Of a stretch of DNA of 30,090 nucleotides, positions 14,601-23,084 are shown in pieces. A program made the translations under genes and the position numbers. Source of the DNA: JAAOZP01 sp038848185 (GTDB lineage Archaea > Thermoproteota > EX4484-205 > JAAOZP01); NCBI GenBank assembly GCA_038848185.1, contig JAWCNV010000018.1, positions 1-30,090 of the forward strand, written 5' to 3'. Each line of letters opens with the position of its first letter. The first letter of the stretch is position 1. A model generated the notes under the pieces. It was not told the DNA's origin, did not search any database, and saw only the letters and a program-made list of their open reading frames with translations.

Positions 14601-16481
14601 TTGCCGACTCATGTAGTAGATACATCGGACAGCCCTTATGCTAAGCTACGTCCAGTATCAGTAGAAGAAGTAGAATTGAAGGAGGGTTTCTGGGCTAAGC
14701 GTATAGAGAGACTTAGAAACGTAACCATCCCTTCCCAATACGAGCTCCTTGAGGGCACCGGTAGGATTTATAATTTCCGGAGAGCCTCTGGAAGGGAGAA
14801 AGGGGATTTTCAAGGCTTATGCTTCAACGATTCAGACGTCTATAAGTGGGTTGAGGCAGCCGCATTCCTGCTTGCAAACTCTTTCGATGAGAAGATTCGA
14901 GGCTTAGTTAATAAAGTAGTGGATGATATATGTGCTGCTCAGGATGAGGATGGTTACCTTGACACTTTCTTTTCCGTCGATAAAAGGAATCAGCGCTGGA
15001 CAAATCTGAGGGATATGCATGAACTCTATTGCGCTGGACATCTTATTCAGGCAGCCATTGCCTTACGCAGAGCGACAGGTGACCAGAAGCTCTTCAACAC
15101 AGCAATACGTTTTGCAAACCATATAGTGAAGGAATTCGGACCAGGTGGGAGAAAAGGAGTTCCAGGGCATCCTGAAATAGAGATGGCGATGATTGAGCTC
15201 TACAGGGAGACGGGGGACGCGAGATACCTAGAGATGGCTAAAATCTTCATAGATAATCGTGGTAAAGGCCTTTTGGGTGGAGGCACTTATTTTATAGACC
15301 ATAAGCCGTTCAGGGAGCTTGACGAGATTATCGGGCATGCTGTTAGGTCGCTGTACCTTAACTCTGGAGCGACCGACCTCTATATGGAGACAGGGGAAAA
15401 GAATCTTTGGGACGCTTTAGAAAGGCTTTGGAACAACATGACTAGGTGTAAGATGTATGTAACTGGTGGTGTTGGTTCTCGCTATGAGGGAGAGGCTTTC
15501 GGCTTCAACTATGAACTACCCAATGTTCAAGCCTATGCTGAAACCTGTGCAGCGATAGCAAGCTTCATGTGGAACTGGAGAATGCTGCTTGCGAGTGGAG
15601 AAGCGAGATTCGCAGACCTGATGGAACTAGTATTGTACAATGGGATTTTATCTGGGATTTCGGTGGATGGTAGTGAGTATTTCTACGTGAACCCGCTTGC
15701 AAACCGTGGCGACCATAGGCGGCAAAAATGGTTTGAATGTGCATGCTGCCCACCTAACATAGCAAGGCTTCTTGCAAGTCTTCCCGGATACTTCTACAGT
15801 GTTTCCGGGAAAGAGATATGGGTAAACATGTATGATCGAGGCGTTGCACATCTAAAGCTTAACGATGAAATCATTACTGTAACCCAAAACACCGATTATC
15901 CTTGGAACGGGGACGTTGAAATAGTTCTAAACCTGAAACGCGACTTAGATTTCATTTTGAATCTTAGAATACCAGGCTGGAGTGAGAAAACAGAAATCAG
16001 TTTAAACGGATCTAAGGTAGAGGAGGCTGTTAGACCCGGATCCTATTTCAAACTATGTAAAACTTGGAAAGATAGTGATAGAGTAGTCATATCTTTTCAA
16101 ATGATGATTAGAAGAATATCATGTAATCCTTTCATCTATGAAAACTTAGGTAGAGCAACGTTAGCCAGGGGTCCTCTTATATATTGTTTAGAAGGAGTCG
16201 ACAATACTGGGTTCGATGTTTGGGACGCTTTAATACCCAATGATGCACCGCTTAGAGCAGAATGGATGCAATCCTTACTCGACGGGGTAATGGTCATAAG
16301 AGGGGAGGGGTATGCCGCAGATTCCAATTGGATGCAGGATAGCCTATACCAAGTTGATTCAAGAACTAAAGCTAGGAAAGTTGAGTTTTTAGCAATACCG
16401 TATTATGCTTGGGCTAACCGTAAACCAAGCCCTATGAATATTTGGCTCAGATCAATACCGGAATCAGACGATTCCTCATAG
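14601..16481 (+). CDS. GH127 beta-L-arabinofuranosidase
   Basis: A 626-residue (alpha/alpha)6-barrel glycosidase of family GH127, in which a zinc-bound cysteine acts as nucleophile. The zinc site is complete: Glu314 and Cys316 in YAETCAAI, and Cys382 with Cys383 in ECACCPPNIARLL; by homology to HypBA1, Cys382 is the nucleophile. The N-terminal VELKEGFWAKRIERLRNVTIPSQYELL is typical of the family, and C-terminal beta-sandwich domains follow from about residue 410. No signal peptide. It would release beta-linked L-arabinofuranose from imported arabino-oligosaccharides. The start is TTG, placed by the TATA box. It is convergent with the deacylase gene (19-base gap) and monocistronic. Related families such as GH146 share the zinc motif, so the exact substrate is inferred. 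Confidence 0.92.
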   Translation: MPTHVVDTSDSPYAKLRPVSVEEVELKEGFWAKRIERLRNVTIPSQYELLEGTGRIYNFRRASGREKGDFQGLCFNDSDVYKWVEAAAFLLANSFDEKIRGLVNKVVDDICAAQDEDGYLDTFFSVDKRNQRWTNLRDMHELYCAGHLIQAAIALRRATGDQKLFNTAIRFANHIVKEFGPGGRKGVPGHPEIEMAMIELYRETGDARYLEMAKIFIDNRGKGLLGGGTYFIDHKPFRELDEIIGHAVRSLYLNSGATDLYMETGEKNLWDALERLWNNMTRCKMYVTGGVGSRYEGEAFGFNYELPNVQAYAETCAAIASFMWNWRMLLASGEARFADLMELVLYNGILSGISVDGSEYFYVNPLANRGDHRRQKWFECACCPPNIARLLASLPGYFYSVSGKEIWVNMYDRGVAHLKLNDEIITVTQNTDYPWNGDVEIVLNLKRDLDFILNLRIPGWSEKTEISLNGSKVEEAVRPGSYFKLCKTWKDSDRVVISFQMMIRRISCNPFIYENLGRATLARGPLIYCLEGVDNTGFDVWDALIPNDAPLRAEWMQSLLDGVMVIRGEGYAADSNWMQDSLYQVDSRTKARKVEFLAIPYYAWANRKPSPMNIWLRSIPESDDSS

Positions 16482-16500
16482 AAATACGCTAGGGTTAATT

Positions 16501-16983
16501 TCAGGTGTTCTGTGACGAACTCGGGATACTCATAACTTTAGCATTAAGAATTCTAACAATGTCTACCGGAGATATTTCTAGAGTAGCGTTGACAGCCCCT
16601 CCTCCAGCGTAAACTTTCTCGTTTGACAACAGGGATTCGTCAACCATGGCAGGTATTTGCTTTATGTGTCCAACAGGAGGAACAGCTCCTGCTTCATACC
16701 CTGTGAAGTTTAAAACCTCATCCCGAGTAGCTAACCTGAGCTTTTTGAAACCCAGCATCTTGGCAAGCTTATCTTGGTTAACTTTACGGTCACCAGACAT
16801 AATGACCATGAGTGGTTCCTTCTTCTCATTTACGAATACGATTGTCTTAGCAATATCCTTAAGGCTAAGCCCGAGCTCCTTACTAGCCTTGTTCGCCGAG
16901 TATGTTTCACCATGAAAGAGTATCCTGTATTCAACACCCAGCCTCCTAAGAAGGTTTTCTAGATCACTGCTCGTCAGCGGCAT
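16501..16983 (-). CDS. YbaK/ProX-type aminoacyl-tRNA deacylase
   Basis: A 160-residue single-domain protein of the YbaK/EbsC family, which hydrolyses mischarged tRNAs (Cys-tRNAPro or Ala-tRNAPro in characterised members). The family patterns are visible: KDIAKTIVFVNEK with the substrate-proximal Lys, VIMSGDRKVNQDKLAKMLG, the GYEAGAVPPVGH loop and the C-terminal YAGGGAVNATLEIS. Length is typical. The gene has a weak TATA-like GGATATAGCC about 28 bases upstream of the ATG. Editing specificity cannot be told from sequence. It is unrelated to the adjacent GH127, with which it converges. Confidence 0.88.
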   Translation of the reverse strand: MPLTSSDLENLLRRLGVEYRILFHGETYSANKASKELGLSLKDIAKTIVFVNEKKEPLMVIMSGDRKVNQDKLAKMLGFKKLRLATRDEVLNFTGYEAGAVPPVGHIKQIPAMVDESLLSNEKVYAGGGAVNATLEISPVDIVRILNAKVMSIPSSSQNT

Positions 16984-17112
16984 GTCTAAAAGTGGTTGAT
17001 AAGCTGGCTATATCCTTTTTGATAACCGTGCTTCCAGAAACATATTGAGAATACAATTTGAAAAGTGAATTTATTTCTCTTTATTATCCAAAATACGTTT
17101 CTAGTGTTTAGT

Positions 17113-18030
17113 TCAGGCATCTAGGCTTGAGACTTCAACAAGGTTCCGGAGTATTCTTAAAGCTAAATCTTTGCTTGTCTCTCTTAATCCGCAGTCTGGA
17201 TGTATGTAAGCAATCCTCTCGATTCCGGTTTTAGACATAATGCTCCTAATTTTTTCAGCCGCATCACTTATGGTTGTTAAATCGCTTTCAGACGCAATGT
17301 TAACCCTCATACATCCTACTCCAATCTTCTTAGAAAGCTCTCCGCAAACACTTAATAGGAGATCAATATTTTTCGGTGAACCTGCAAACTCTAGGCTAAG
17401 CGTCTCTACATTATTCACTCTATTAAGAGATCTTATTGCTTCAAGACTTAATCTTCCACATACATGTATGCTTGTAAGCTTAGGATCCAGCCCATCCGTA
17501 GCAATGTTTAGAAGGTCGTGGGCTAACCGAGGGTCTAGGAATCCTGCGCTAATACCTGGCTCATCTATTTGAGTCAAACCCTCGTAGGATTGTATATGCT
17601 TCAAAATCTTGTTTATAGCGAATGCGGCATCAGAATACAGCTCGACGTTTCTTATACTCCTGTAGGGGCCTGCACCAGCCAGTGCAGCCGAGAACCCGAA
17701 TGTTATGGGGCCGGTTACCCCCACCTTAATCATGTTAGTGTACCCCATTTTCTTAATGTGGCTCATCGCTTCAAGAAAATCCATGACTTTAAATGATTCT
17801 TCAGCATTCTCCAAGGGTCTTATCAGGTCCACTATGTGGATAGTAGTGTCCTCGGCTTTAACTCCCCGCATAGAGTTGGAGAGGTATGAAACCATGTCTG
17901 TCCGCTGCTCCCCGTCGGAGACTATGGAGATGCCTGTTTCAACCTGAAGGTTGACAGCAAGCCGGATCGCCGTTTTAAGATCCTCGTTAAGCCTTGGGAA
18001 GCTTCCGATAACGGTTGTGATTAGACGCAT
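17113..18030 (-). CDS. metE: Cobalamin-independent methionine synthase core (MetE C-terminal type)
   Basis: A 305-residue archaeal MetE equivalent of only the catalytic C-terminal barrel of bacterial MetE. It transfers a methyl group to homocysteine. The zinc ligands are conserved: His189 and Cys191 in IHVCGRLS, Glu214 in LSLEFAGSP and Cys280 in IHPDCGL. The DGEQRTDMVSYL and QIDEPGIS motifs contact homocysteine. Archaeal enzymes of this size use methylcobalamin or a corrinoid protein rather than folate-polyglutamate as donor; which applies here cannot be read off. The ATG has a TATA box 30 bases upstream (18055-18064). It is divergent from tyrS. Confidence 0.88.
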   Translation of the reverse strand: MRLITTVIGSFPRLNEDLKTAIRLAVNLQVETGISIVSDGEQRTDMVSYLSNSMRGVKAEDTTIHIVDLIRPLENAEESFKVMDFLEAMSHIKKMGYTNMIKVGVTGPITFGFSAALAGAGPYRSIRNVELYSDAAFAINKILKHIQSYEGLTQIDEPGISAGFLDPRLAHDLLNIATDGLDPKLTSIHVCGRLSLEAIRSLNRVNNVETLSLEFAGSPKNIDLLLSVCGELSKKIGVGCMRVNIASESDLTTISDAAEKIRSIMSKTGIERIAYIHPDCGLRETSKDLALRILRNLVEVSSLDA

Positions 18031-18054
18031 CTTAAATACTCTAAATAAGTCTTG

Positions 18055-18064
18055 TTTTTAAATA
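18055..18064 (-). promoter_or_regulatory. TATA element of metE
   Basis: TATTTAAAAA on the minus strand, about 30 bases before the ATG at 18030; a leaderless transcript is predicted. Confidence 0.55.
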
Positions 18065-18138
18065 TTCTTTGAATCTTCCTGGAGTGGAGACTAGTAATTG
18101 TCAACGCTTACAGGTTAAAGATTTAAGTTAGGAAGAGC

Positions 18139-19245
18139 GTGAAATTCGAGTTCAGTTTGGATGTAGAGGAGAAGATCGGGCTGGTGAAAAGCGTTGGGGA
18201 AGAGATAATAACGCTTGAAGAGCTCAAGACACTTCTAGAAACTAAGGATCATCCGGTGGCGTATGATGGTTTTGAGCCTTCGGGTCTTTCTCATATAGCG
18301 TTCGGAGTCTTCAGACCTTTACTGCTGGAGTCGTTAATAAAGGCAGGAATACGTTTCAAACTCTACTTGGCAGATTGGTTCGCTTGGATAAACAGGAAGC
18401 TGGAAGGCGACCTCGAGAAGATCCGACTCTGTGGAGAATACTTCATGGAGGTATGGAAGGCGGCAGGCGTCGACTTTAACAGTGTTGAAGTAGTCTGGGC
18501 AAGCGACCTTGTTAATTCAAGCGAATACTGGAAGAACGTTGTTCAGATTGCTAAGCTGACGACAGTCTCACGTGCAGAAAGAGCTTTGACGATAATGGGC
18601 AGGAAGAAGGGCGAGTTGAAGGAAGTCGCCCAATACTTTTACCCGATGATGCAGGTTACTGACATATTTATGCTCGGTGCAGACATTTGTCAACTAGGCT
18701 TGGACCAGAGGAGGGCTAACATGCTCGCCAGAGAAATCGGGCCAAAGCTCGGCTACTGGAAGCCTGTTGTAGTAAGCCACCACATGCTTATGGGTCTTCA
18801 AGGAGTCAAGGAGCCGGAGGGCTTCGACGAGGATAAGCGTATAGATGTCTTAATAAGCTCTAAGATGAGTAAGAGTAAGCCGGAATCAAGCGTGTTCGTT
18901 CACGACTCCAGAGAAATAATATTTAAGAAGGTTTTATCAGCATACTGTCCAGAGAAGGTTGCAGAGAATAATCCCGTACTAGATTGGACTAAACACATAA
19001 TCTTCAGAAAGTTCGGAAGCCTTAAAGTTGAAAGACCCTCTAAATACGGTGGCCCACTGGAGTTTCACTCGTATGAGGAGCTGGAGGCAGCCTATGTTAA
19101 AGGCCTCCTCCACCCGCTAGACCTGAAAAACGCTGTGGCAGATGCGATAGACAGGCTGGTTGACCCTATAAGGAGACATTTCGAGGAGAACAGTAGAGCC
19201 AGAGCACTATACGAAGCCTTGAGAAAAGCCGAGATATCTAGGTAG
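18139..19245 (+). CDS. tyrS: Tyrosyl-tRNA synthetase, archaeal type
   Basis: A 368-residue class Ic synthetase that charges tRNATyr. The HIGH-equivalent is SHIAFG (52-56) and KMSKS is present at 242-246. The tyrosine pocket matches the archaeal/eukaryotic enzymes: Tyr168, Gln172 and Asp175 in YFYPMMQVTD, and the DQRRANMLARE helix. The N-terminal ~28 residues precede the catalytic domain, and the short C-terminal anticodon-binding region ends at the usual archaeal length. The start is GTG, with the Shine-Dalgarno-like TTAGGAAG close upstream; no TATA box sits at the leaderless distance, so a short leader is likely. Confidence 0.95.
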   Translation: MKFEFSLDVEEKIGLVKSVGEEIITLEELKTLLETKDHPVAYDGFEPSGLSHIAFGVFRPLLLESLIKAGIRFKLYLADWFAWINRKLEGDLEKIRLCGEYFMEVWKAAGVDFNSVEVVWASDLVNSSEYWKNVVQIAKLTTVSRAERALTIMGRKKGELKEVAQYFYPMMQVTDIFMLGADICQLGLDQRRANMLAREIGPKLGYWKPVVVSHHMLMGLQGVKEPEGFDEDKRIDVLISSKMSKSKPESSVFVHDSREIIFKKVLSAYCPEKVAENNPVLDWTKHIIFRKFGSLKVERPSKYGGPLEFHSYEELEAAYVKGLLHPLDLKNAVADAIDRLVDPIRRHFEENSRARALYEALRKAEISR

Positions 19246-19253
19246 GGTAAACC

Positions 19254-19265
19254 TTTTTAAAAAGC
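19254..19265 (+). promoter_or_regulatory. TATA element of the DUF711 gene
   Basis: CTTTTTAAAAAG-like A/T core centred about 25 bases before the ATG at 19284, within the 38-base gap after tyrS. It suggests the DUF711 gene can be transcribed independently. Confidence 0.5.
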
Positions 19266-19283
19266 ATTATTCTCTTAGCCTAG

Positions 19284-20348
19284 ATGAAGATACGGTCCGT
19301 GACGCTTTTCATCACATCAGGAGAAACCCAAGGCTTTAGCGAGCGTATCGTCGAATTAGGATCTAAGCTTTCACTCAGCATAGAATCCATGTTTCTCTCA
19401 GAAAGCGTGTGGAGCACTAGGGCTGCACTTCCACCTCTAGGAGGGCAGGAATCCCCTATGAAGAGGGCTTCACAGCTTCTTGACTTAGACATTGTAAACT
19501 ATGTTTCAATAGGACAGGTTGAAGACACTCATCCTGCTTTAAAGGAGGTTGCTGATGTTGCTGAGAACGGCGTATTCACCTCGATAAACCTCAGGAGTAT
19601 CAACAACATTAGCATGGTTGAGAATGTTTTAAGGAAGACGTGTGAGGAAGACCCTTCTAACGGGAGCCGAATATCGATTAACGTAGGTGAGAACATAGTT
19701 ACTCCCTACTTCCCATCAGCCTGCAACCTGCATGGTGAAGAAGGCCTCGCAATATCCCTTTTGTACCCAAGCCTACTTAGAAACAAGCTTCTAAGCCAGT
19801 TTCAAGATATTCTCGCAGAAGTCTACGCCTCCACTGAGAGAGTTGGATTGAAGCTTTCTGATAGTCTAGGAATAAAGTATCATGGGATCGACGTATCCCT
19901 ATCACCATGGATGGAGGAGAGTGTCGCCGAGATCGTGGAATTCACCTCAGGCTCTAAAATGCCGCTTCCAGGAACATACAGCACGATAAGAGAAATAAAC
20001 AGTCTGATAGAAAACGCTGTGAAAACATCTGGAGTAAAGGCTACAGGATATAATGAGATTATGCTCCCGGTTGCGGAGGACAATGTTCTGAAGGAAAGGG
20101 CTGCTGCAGGTGATGTTAGGCTAAGGGACCTTGTGCACCTAACTTCAGCATGCGTAGCAGGCGTTGACATGGTGGTGCTGCCGGATGAAACACCGGGAAA
20201 CATTGTGAGAGGGGTTTTCAAAGACCTGTTTGAAATAAACAGGGTAAAAGGAAAGACTATTGGAGTAAGAATGCTCTTTGCACCTGGAGAACCTGGTGAA
20301 ACCGTTAAACTCAAGTTTTTTGGGCAGACACCAGTAATAATGCTTTAA
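19284..20348 (+). CDS. DUF711 (UPF0210/PFL-family) protein
   Basis: A 354-residue soluble protein of the DUF711 family, a distant relative of the pyruvate-formate-lyase fold with no established activity. Recognisable segments are the N-terminal IRSVTLFITSGE, the ISINVGENIVTPYFPSA stretch, the GVDMVVLPDETP loop in the C-terminal third and the DSLGIKYHGIDVSLSPWMEE segment, the most conserved part of the family. Bacterial homologues are about 450 residues and often follow an ACT-domain gene; archaeal members are shorter, as here, and no ACT gene is adjacent. It starts 38 bases after tyrS with its own TATA box. Function unknown; cytoplasmic. Confidence 0.8.
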   Translation: MKIRSVTLFITSGETQGFSERIVELGSKLSLSIESMFLSESVWSTRAALPPLGGQESPMKRASQLLDLDIVNYVSIGQVEDTHPALKEVADVAENGVFTSINLRSINNISMVENVLRKTCEEDPSNGSRISINVGENIVTPYFPSACNLHGEEGLAISLLYPSLLRNKLLSQFQDILAEVYASTERVGLKLSDSLGIKYHGIDVSLSPWMEESVAEIVEFTSGSKMPLPGTYSTIREINSLIENAVKTSGVKATGYNEIMLPVAEDNVLKERAAAGDVRLRDLVHLTSACVAGVDMVVLPDETPGNIVRGVFKDLFEINRVKGKTIGVRMLFAPGEPGETVKLKFFGQTPVIML

Positions 20349-20349
20349 A

Positions 20350-20359
20350 GCTTTATATC
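20350..20359 (+). promoter_or_regulatory. TATA element of the 69-residue protein gene
   Basis: GCTTTATATC centred about 29 bases before the ATG at 20384; it predicts a leaderless start and supports this small ORF as a real gene. Confidence 0.6.
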
Positions 20360-20383
20360 GTTAAGCGAAGAATAAAAGGTAGA

Positions 20384-20593
20384 ATGGGGGTAGTTCACGG
20401 GCCAGATGATATTCTCAATAGGAGGAGACGCATAGAAGCCGCAGCTAGGGATCTTAATCCCGGGGTCAGGGAGCTTGTTCAAAACATCGTGAACTCTTGG
20501 AGTGGCGGAAAATCCATGGAGGAGTTGAAGCGGGTCATCGGTGAAGAGAAGGCTAGGCAAATAGTTAAAGAACTCAACCTGTCCGAGGATTAG
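20384..20593 (+). CDS. Small helical protein, unknown function
   Basis: A 69-residue soluble, mostly helical and basic protein that I cannot assign to a family. It begins with GVVHGPDDILNRRRRIEAAA and ends with a helix-turn-helix-like pair containing SMEELKRVIGEEKARQIVKE. That two-helix pattern could bind nucleic acid or protein but is too short to name. Reality as a gene is supported by a TATA box at the leaderless distance and by codon composition like that of its neighbours. It lies 35 bases downstream of the DUF711 gene on the same strand and converges with the broken exported-protein gene. Confidence 0.6.
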   Translation: MGVVHGPDDILNRRRRIEAAARDLNPGVRELVQNIVNSWSGGKSMEELKRVIGEEKARQIVKELNLSED

Positions 20594-20627
20594 CATAAAA
20601 ACCTTGGCGACATTCAGCCATTGAAAC

Positions 20628-20906
20628 CTATGGTAATGTTTCTCCCCAAAAAGTAACGTAGTATCCGCCTTCGCAGCTTGCAACCCACCTTCCGAAAGGA
20701 AACCACGATACTTCATAGTCGCAGATGAGGCTGTATAATCTTGTTCCATTAGGCCATATCACCCAACCCATAATTCCATCTTTATGCGCTTTTTCCAAGA
20801 ATACTTTATCGTGAACTTCCTTATCATCTAACCAAGGGGCTCAAGCCAGAATAAAGACAATCAGTAAAGACAGAAATATGATATTAATGGCTCTGTTGGC
20901 TTTCAC
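20628..20906 (-). pseudogene. Small exported protein gene interrupted by an in-frame TGA at codon 22
   Basis: Starting at GTG 20906, 21 codons encode a signal-peptide-like segment: a KANRA basic start and a hydrophobic run IIFLSLLIVFILA. Codon 22 is TGA (20841-20843). The same frame then continues without stops for 70 codons, with a composition that looks like real protein: APWLDDKEVHDKVF, a Trp- and aromatic-rich region GWVIWPNGTRLYSL, two Cys (LICDYE, ASCEGG) and the end FWGETLP before TAG. A TATA box 27 bases before the GTG supports the start. A TGG, TGC or CGA to TGA change would explain the stop. Recent nonsense mutation, sequencing error or readthrough are all possible; the family is unrecognised. 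Confidence 0.6.
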
Positions 20907-20928
20907 ATCTTTCTACATGTTTACTCGA

Positions 20929-20937
20929 CTTATAACT
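20929..20937 (-). promoter_or_regulatory. TATA element of the interrupted exported-protein gene
   Basis: AGTTATAAG on the minus strand, centred 27 bases before the GTG at 20906. Its presence supports the reading frame that contains the internal TGA. Confidence 0.5.
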
Positions 20938-20974
20938 TTAATGGCGACACTAATAATAACTAAATATGATTAAA

Positions 20975-22915
20975 TCAACCCTCATGGATCAATCGAACTA
21001 CAGCATCGGTTAACGACTCCTCATCCAGCTCCGCCCTTTTATAAAGATCCTCAAATGCTCCAGAAACTTCATATCCACTAACGCCCAATCTCTTTACCTT
21101 AACCCTGTAACCTCGCTCCGCTACAGCCTGTAATACAGAGGCTCCCAGGCCAGTATTGATGTTGTGATCTTCATAGGTCACAATTCTGCCTGTTCCAGCA
21201 GCCTCGTCCAGTATCTTCCAGTCAACCTCTAGTGGGCAAGGAACATTTACCACCGTGACGCTGAAACCTAGATCCCTTAATTTCTCCCATGCGGCAACCG
21301 CCTTGTGTACGAGTGACCCCATGGCGAGTATTGCAGCATCCTTTCCACGCCTCAGGATCTCTGCCTTCCCGTATTCGAACTCGTAGCTTCCTGCAAAAGC
21401 TTCTCCACCATTTTCATCGGAGATTACAGGTATCTTAGACCTGCCGACAGCCAGCAGGAAGTTCCCAGAGGTTGAAGCAATATATCTAGTTGCCCTATCC
21501 GTCTGGTTAGCGTCTGCAGGCACTATAACCTTAAAACCGAACAGGTTTCTTGGAACACCCACATAATCTATGCAATGATGAGTTTTCCCGTCTTCCCCAA
21601 CGTTAAGCCCGCAATGCGTGACAACAACCTTAAGGTTAGTGGAATTTATGTCGTTAAGCCTATGCTGGTTATAAGTCTCGTCAACGCCGAAAACTCCGAA
21701 ATCCACAAAGAAGGATACGACTCCCTGTATTGAAGCAGCTCCAGCAATAGTCGCAGTCGTGTGTTCCTGAACACCCACTTCAAAAAAGTTTTCAGGAAAC
21801 TTTTTAGCGAATTCGGTTGTCCTAACGGATTCCGCTAAGTCACAGTCGAACACGGCTATGGGAACATTGCTTCCCCCTTGGGCCTCGCCTAGATCAACCA
21901 GCGCGTTGCCGAAAGCCTGTCTTGTTTCCATTGAGGAACCAGCCTTATATGTTCTGGGTACACCAGGCTTAAGCCGGATAATGTTGGAGCAGGATGCTTT
22001 GTCTTCGTCTCTAGAAAAGCGTCGCGTCTTAAACTCAGAGGCATATTTCTCTCTAAGAACCCTATATTTTTCAAGGTCGTCTTCGAGACCAAGCTCCTGC
22101 ATCGCCTTCTTATACTCGTCTATTTTAAGCGGCATACCGTGATACTTCTCCTGATCTTCCATGAAGGAAACACCTTTGCCCATAATGGTCCTAGCTATTA
22201 TCGCGGTCGGCTCTCCGTCTTCAACAGCCTCCACTAGAGCATTATGAAGAGCCTTAAAATCATGCCCGTCTATTTCGATAACTTTCCAGCCGTCAGAAAC
22301 ATAATTCCCCTTTATATTGACTGGCATTACGTCACTAGCTCTACCAGATATCTGCTTATTATTGTAATCTACTATCACTGTGATGTTTGAAAAAGCGTAT
22401 TTCTTTGCAAACCTTCTTGATTCAGCAACCTGCCCCTTAGCCTGCTCAGCATCACTCATGGCAACGAAAACATGGTAGTCCTCCCCCCTCACTCTCCCTG
22501 CAACAGCGAAGCCGCATCCCGCTGAAAGACCTTGGCCAAGGTTCCCAGTACTCCACTCCACACCCGGAGCACTCTTCTCTACATGACCCTCGAAACGGCT
22601 ACCGGCTAATCTGAAGGTGGCTATTGCCTCCTCAATATTGAAGAACCCAAGCCTGCCTAAAGCAGCGTATACCCCTGGTGCAGTATGGCCGTGGCTGACG
22701 ACTACACGATCCCTAGCCGCCCAGCAGGGATCCTCCGGCTTAACCCTTGCGAACGAGAAGAGGACTAAATACATGTCTACGCTAGATATCGACCCGCCGG
22801 GATGCCCTGAGGAGGCTAGCGTCGTCATCTTAATTATGTCGCCTCTTGCAAGCCTACTTAATTCCCTCAGTCTCTCTAGTTTTTCTTCTGCAATCCATCT
22901 CCTGGGAAGATTCAT
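20975..22915 (-). CDS. tkt: Transketolase, full length
   Basis: A 646-residue single-chain transketolase that transfers two-carbon units between ketoses and aldoses in the non-oxidative pentose phosphate pathway. The N-terminal thiamine-diphosphate-binding domain (about 1-310) has GHPGGSISSVDMYLVLFS, VSHGHTAPGVYAALG, and the pyrophosphate motif MSDAEQAKGQ...DYNN, with SDAE (154-157) in place of the canonical GDGE. The pyrimidine-binding domain (about 325-495) carries the catalytic Glu384 in VGVQEHTTATIAGA, and the C-terminal domain follows. Many archaea encode these halves as two genes, so the fused form is notable. The ATG has a TATA box 27 bases upstream. It lies between the broken exported gene and GH31, and can process pentoses released by the xylosidases and arabinosidase. 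Confidence 0.92.
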   Translation of the reverse strand: MNLPRRWIAEEKLERLRELSRLARGDIIKMTTLASSGHPGGSISSVDMYLVLFSFARVKPEDPCWAARDRVVVSHGHTAPGVYAALGRLGFFNIEEAIATFRLAGSRFEGHVEKSAPGVEWSTGNLGQGLSAGCGFAVAGRVRGEDYHVFVAMSDAEQAKGQVAESRRFAKKYAFSNITVIVDYNNKQISGRASDVMPVNIKGNYVSDGWKVIEIDGHDFKALHNALVEAVEDGEPTAIIARTIMGKGVSFMEDQEKYHGMPLKIDEYKKAMQELGLEDDLEKYRVLREKYASEFKTRRFSRDEDKASCSNIIRLKPGVPRTYKAGSSMETRQAFGNALVDLGEAQGGSNVPIAVFDCDLAESVRTTEFAKKFPENFFEVGVQEHTTATIAGAASIQGVVSFFVDFGVFGVDETYNQHRLNDINSTNLKVVVTHCGLNVGEDGKTHHCIDYVGVPRNLFGFKVIVPADANQTDRATRYIASTSGNFLLAVGRSKIPVISDENGGEAFAGSYEFEYGKAEILRRGKDAAILAMGSLVHKAVAAWEKLRDLGFSVTVVNVPCPLEVDWKILDEAAGTGRIVTYEDHNINTGLGASVLQAVAERGYRVKVKRLGVSGYEVSGAFEDLYKRAELDEESLTDAVVRLIHEG

Positions 22916-22937
22916 GAAGAAATAGTTTGTCTTTGAG

Positions 22938-22947
22938 AAATAAAAGG
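22938..22947 (-). promoter_or_regulatory. TATA element of the transketolase gene
   Basis: CCTTTTATTT on the minus strand, about 27 bases before the ATG at 22915. Confidence 0.5.
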
Positions 22948-23071
22948 TTATCGCGTAGAAAGATGCTGCCTTAAATGTTTTTCCGATTCCAGTTCTTTGA
23001 TTATCTTGCTATACATCGCCCAAACATATTGGTTGATGAAGCAGATTTTCATTCTAGCCCCAAGGCCGATA

Positions 23072-23080
23072 ATTAAAAAT
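23072..23080 (-). terminator. Possible T-tract terminator after the second GH31 gene
   Basis: On the minus strand, the first bases after the GH31 stop include ATTTTTAAT, a short T-run of the kind that stops archaeal RNA polymerase. No hairpin is needed. The evidence is weak. Confidence 0.25.
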
Positions 23081-23084
23081 GAAC

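Noticed and set aside
20345..20749. A 134-codon minus-strand ORF over the small-protein gene and the gap
   Set aside because: It is in a different frame from the protein-like sequence here, covers the antisense of the 69-residue gene, and has no promoter. The interrupted frame at 20628-20906 explains the region better.
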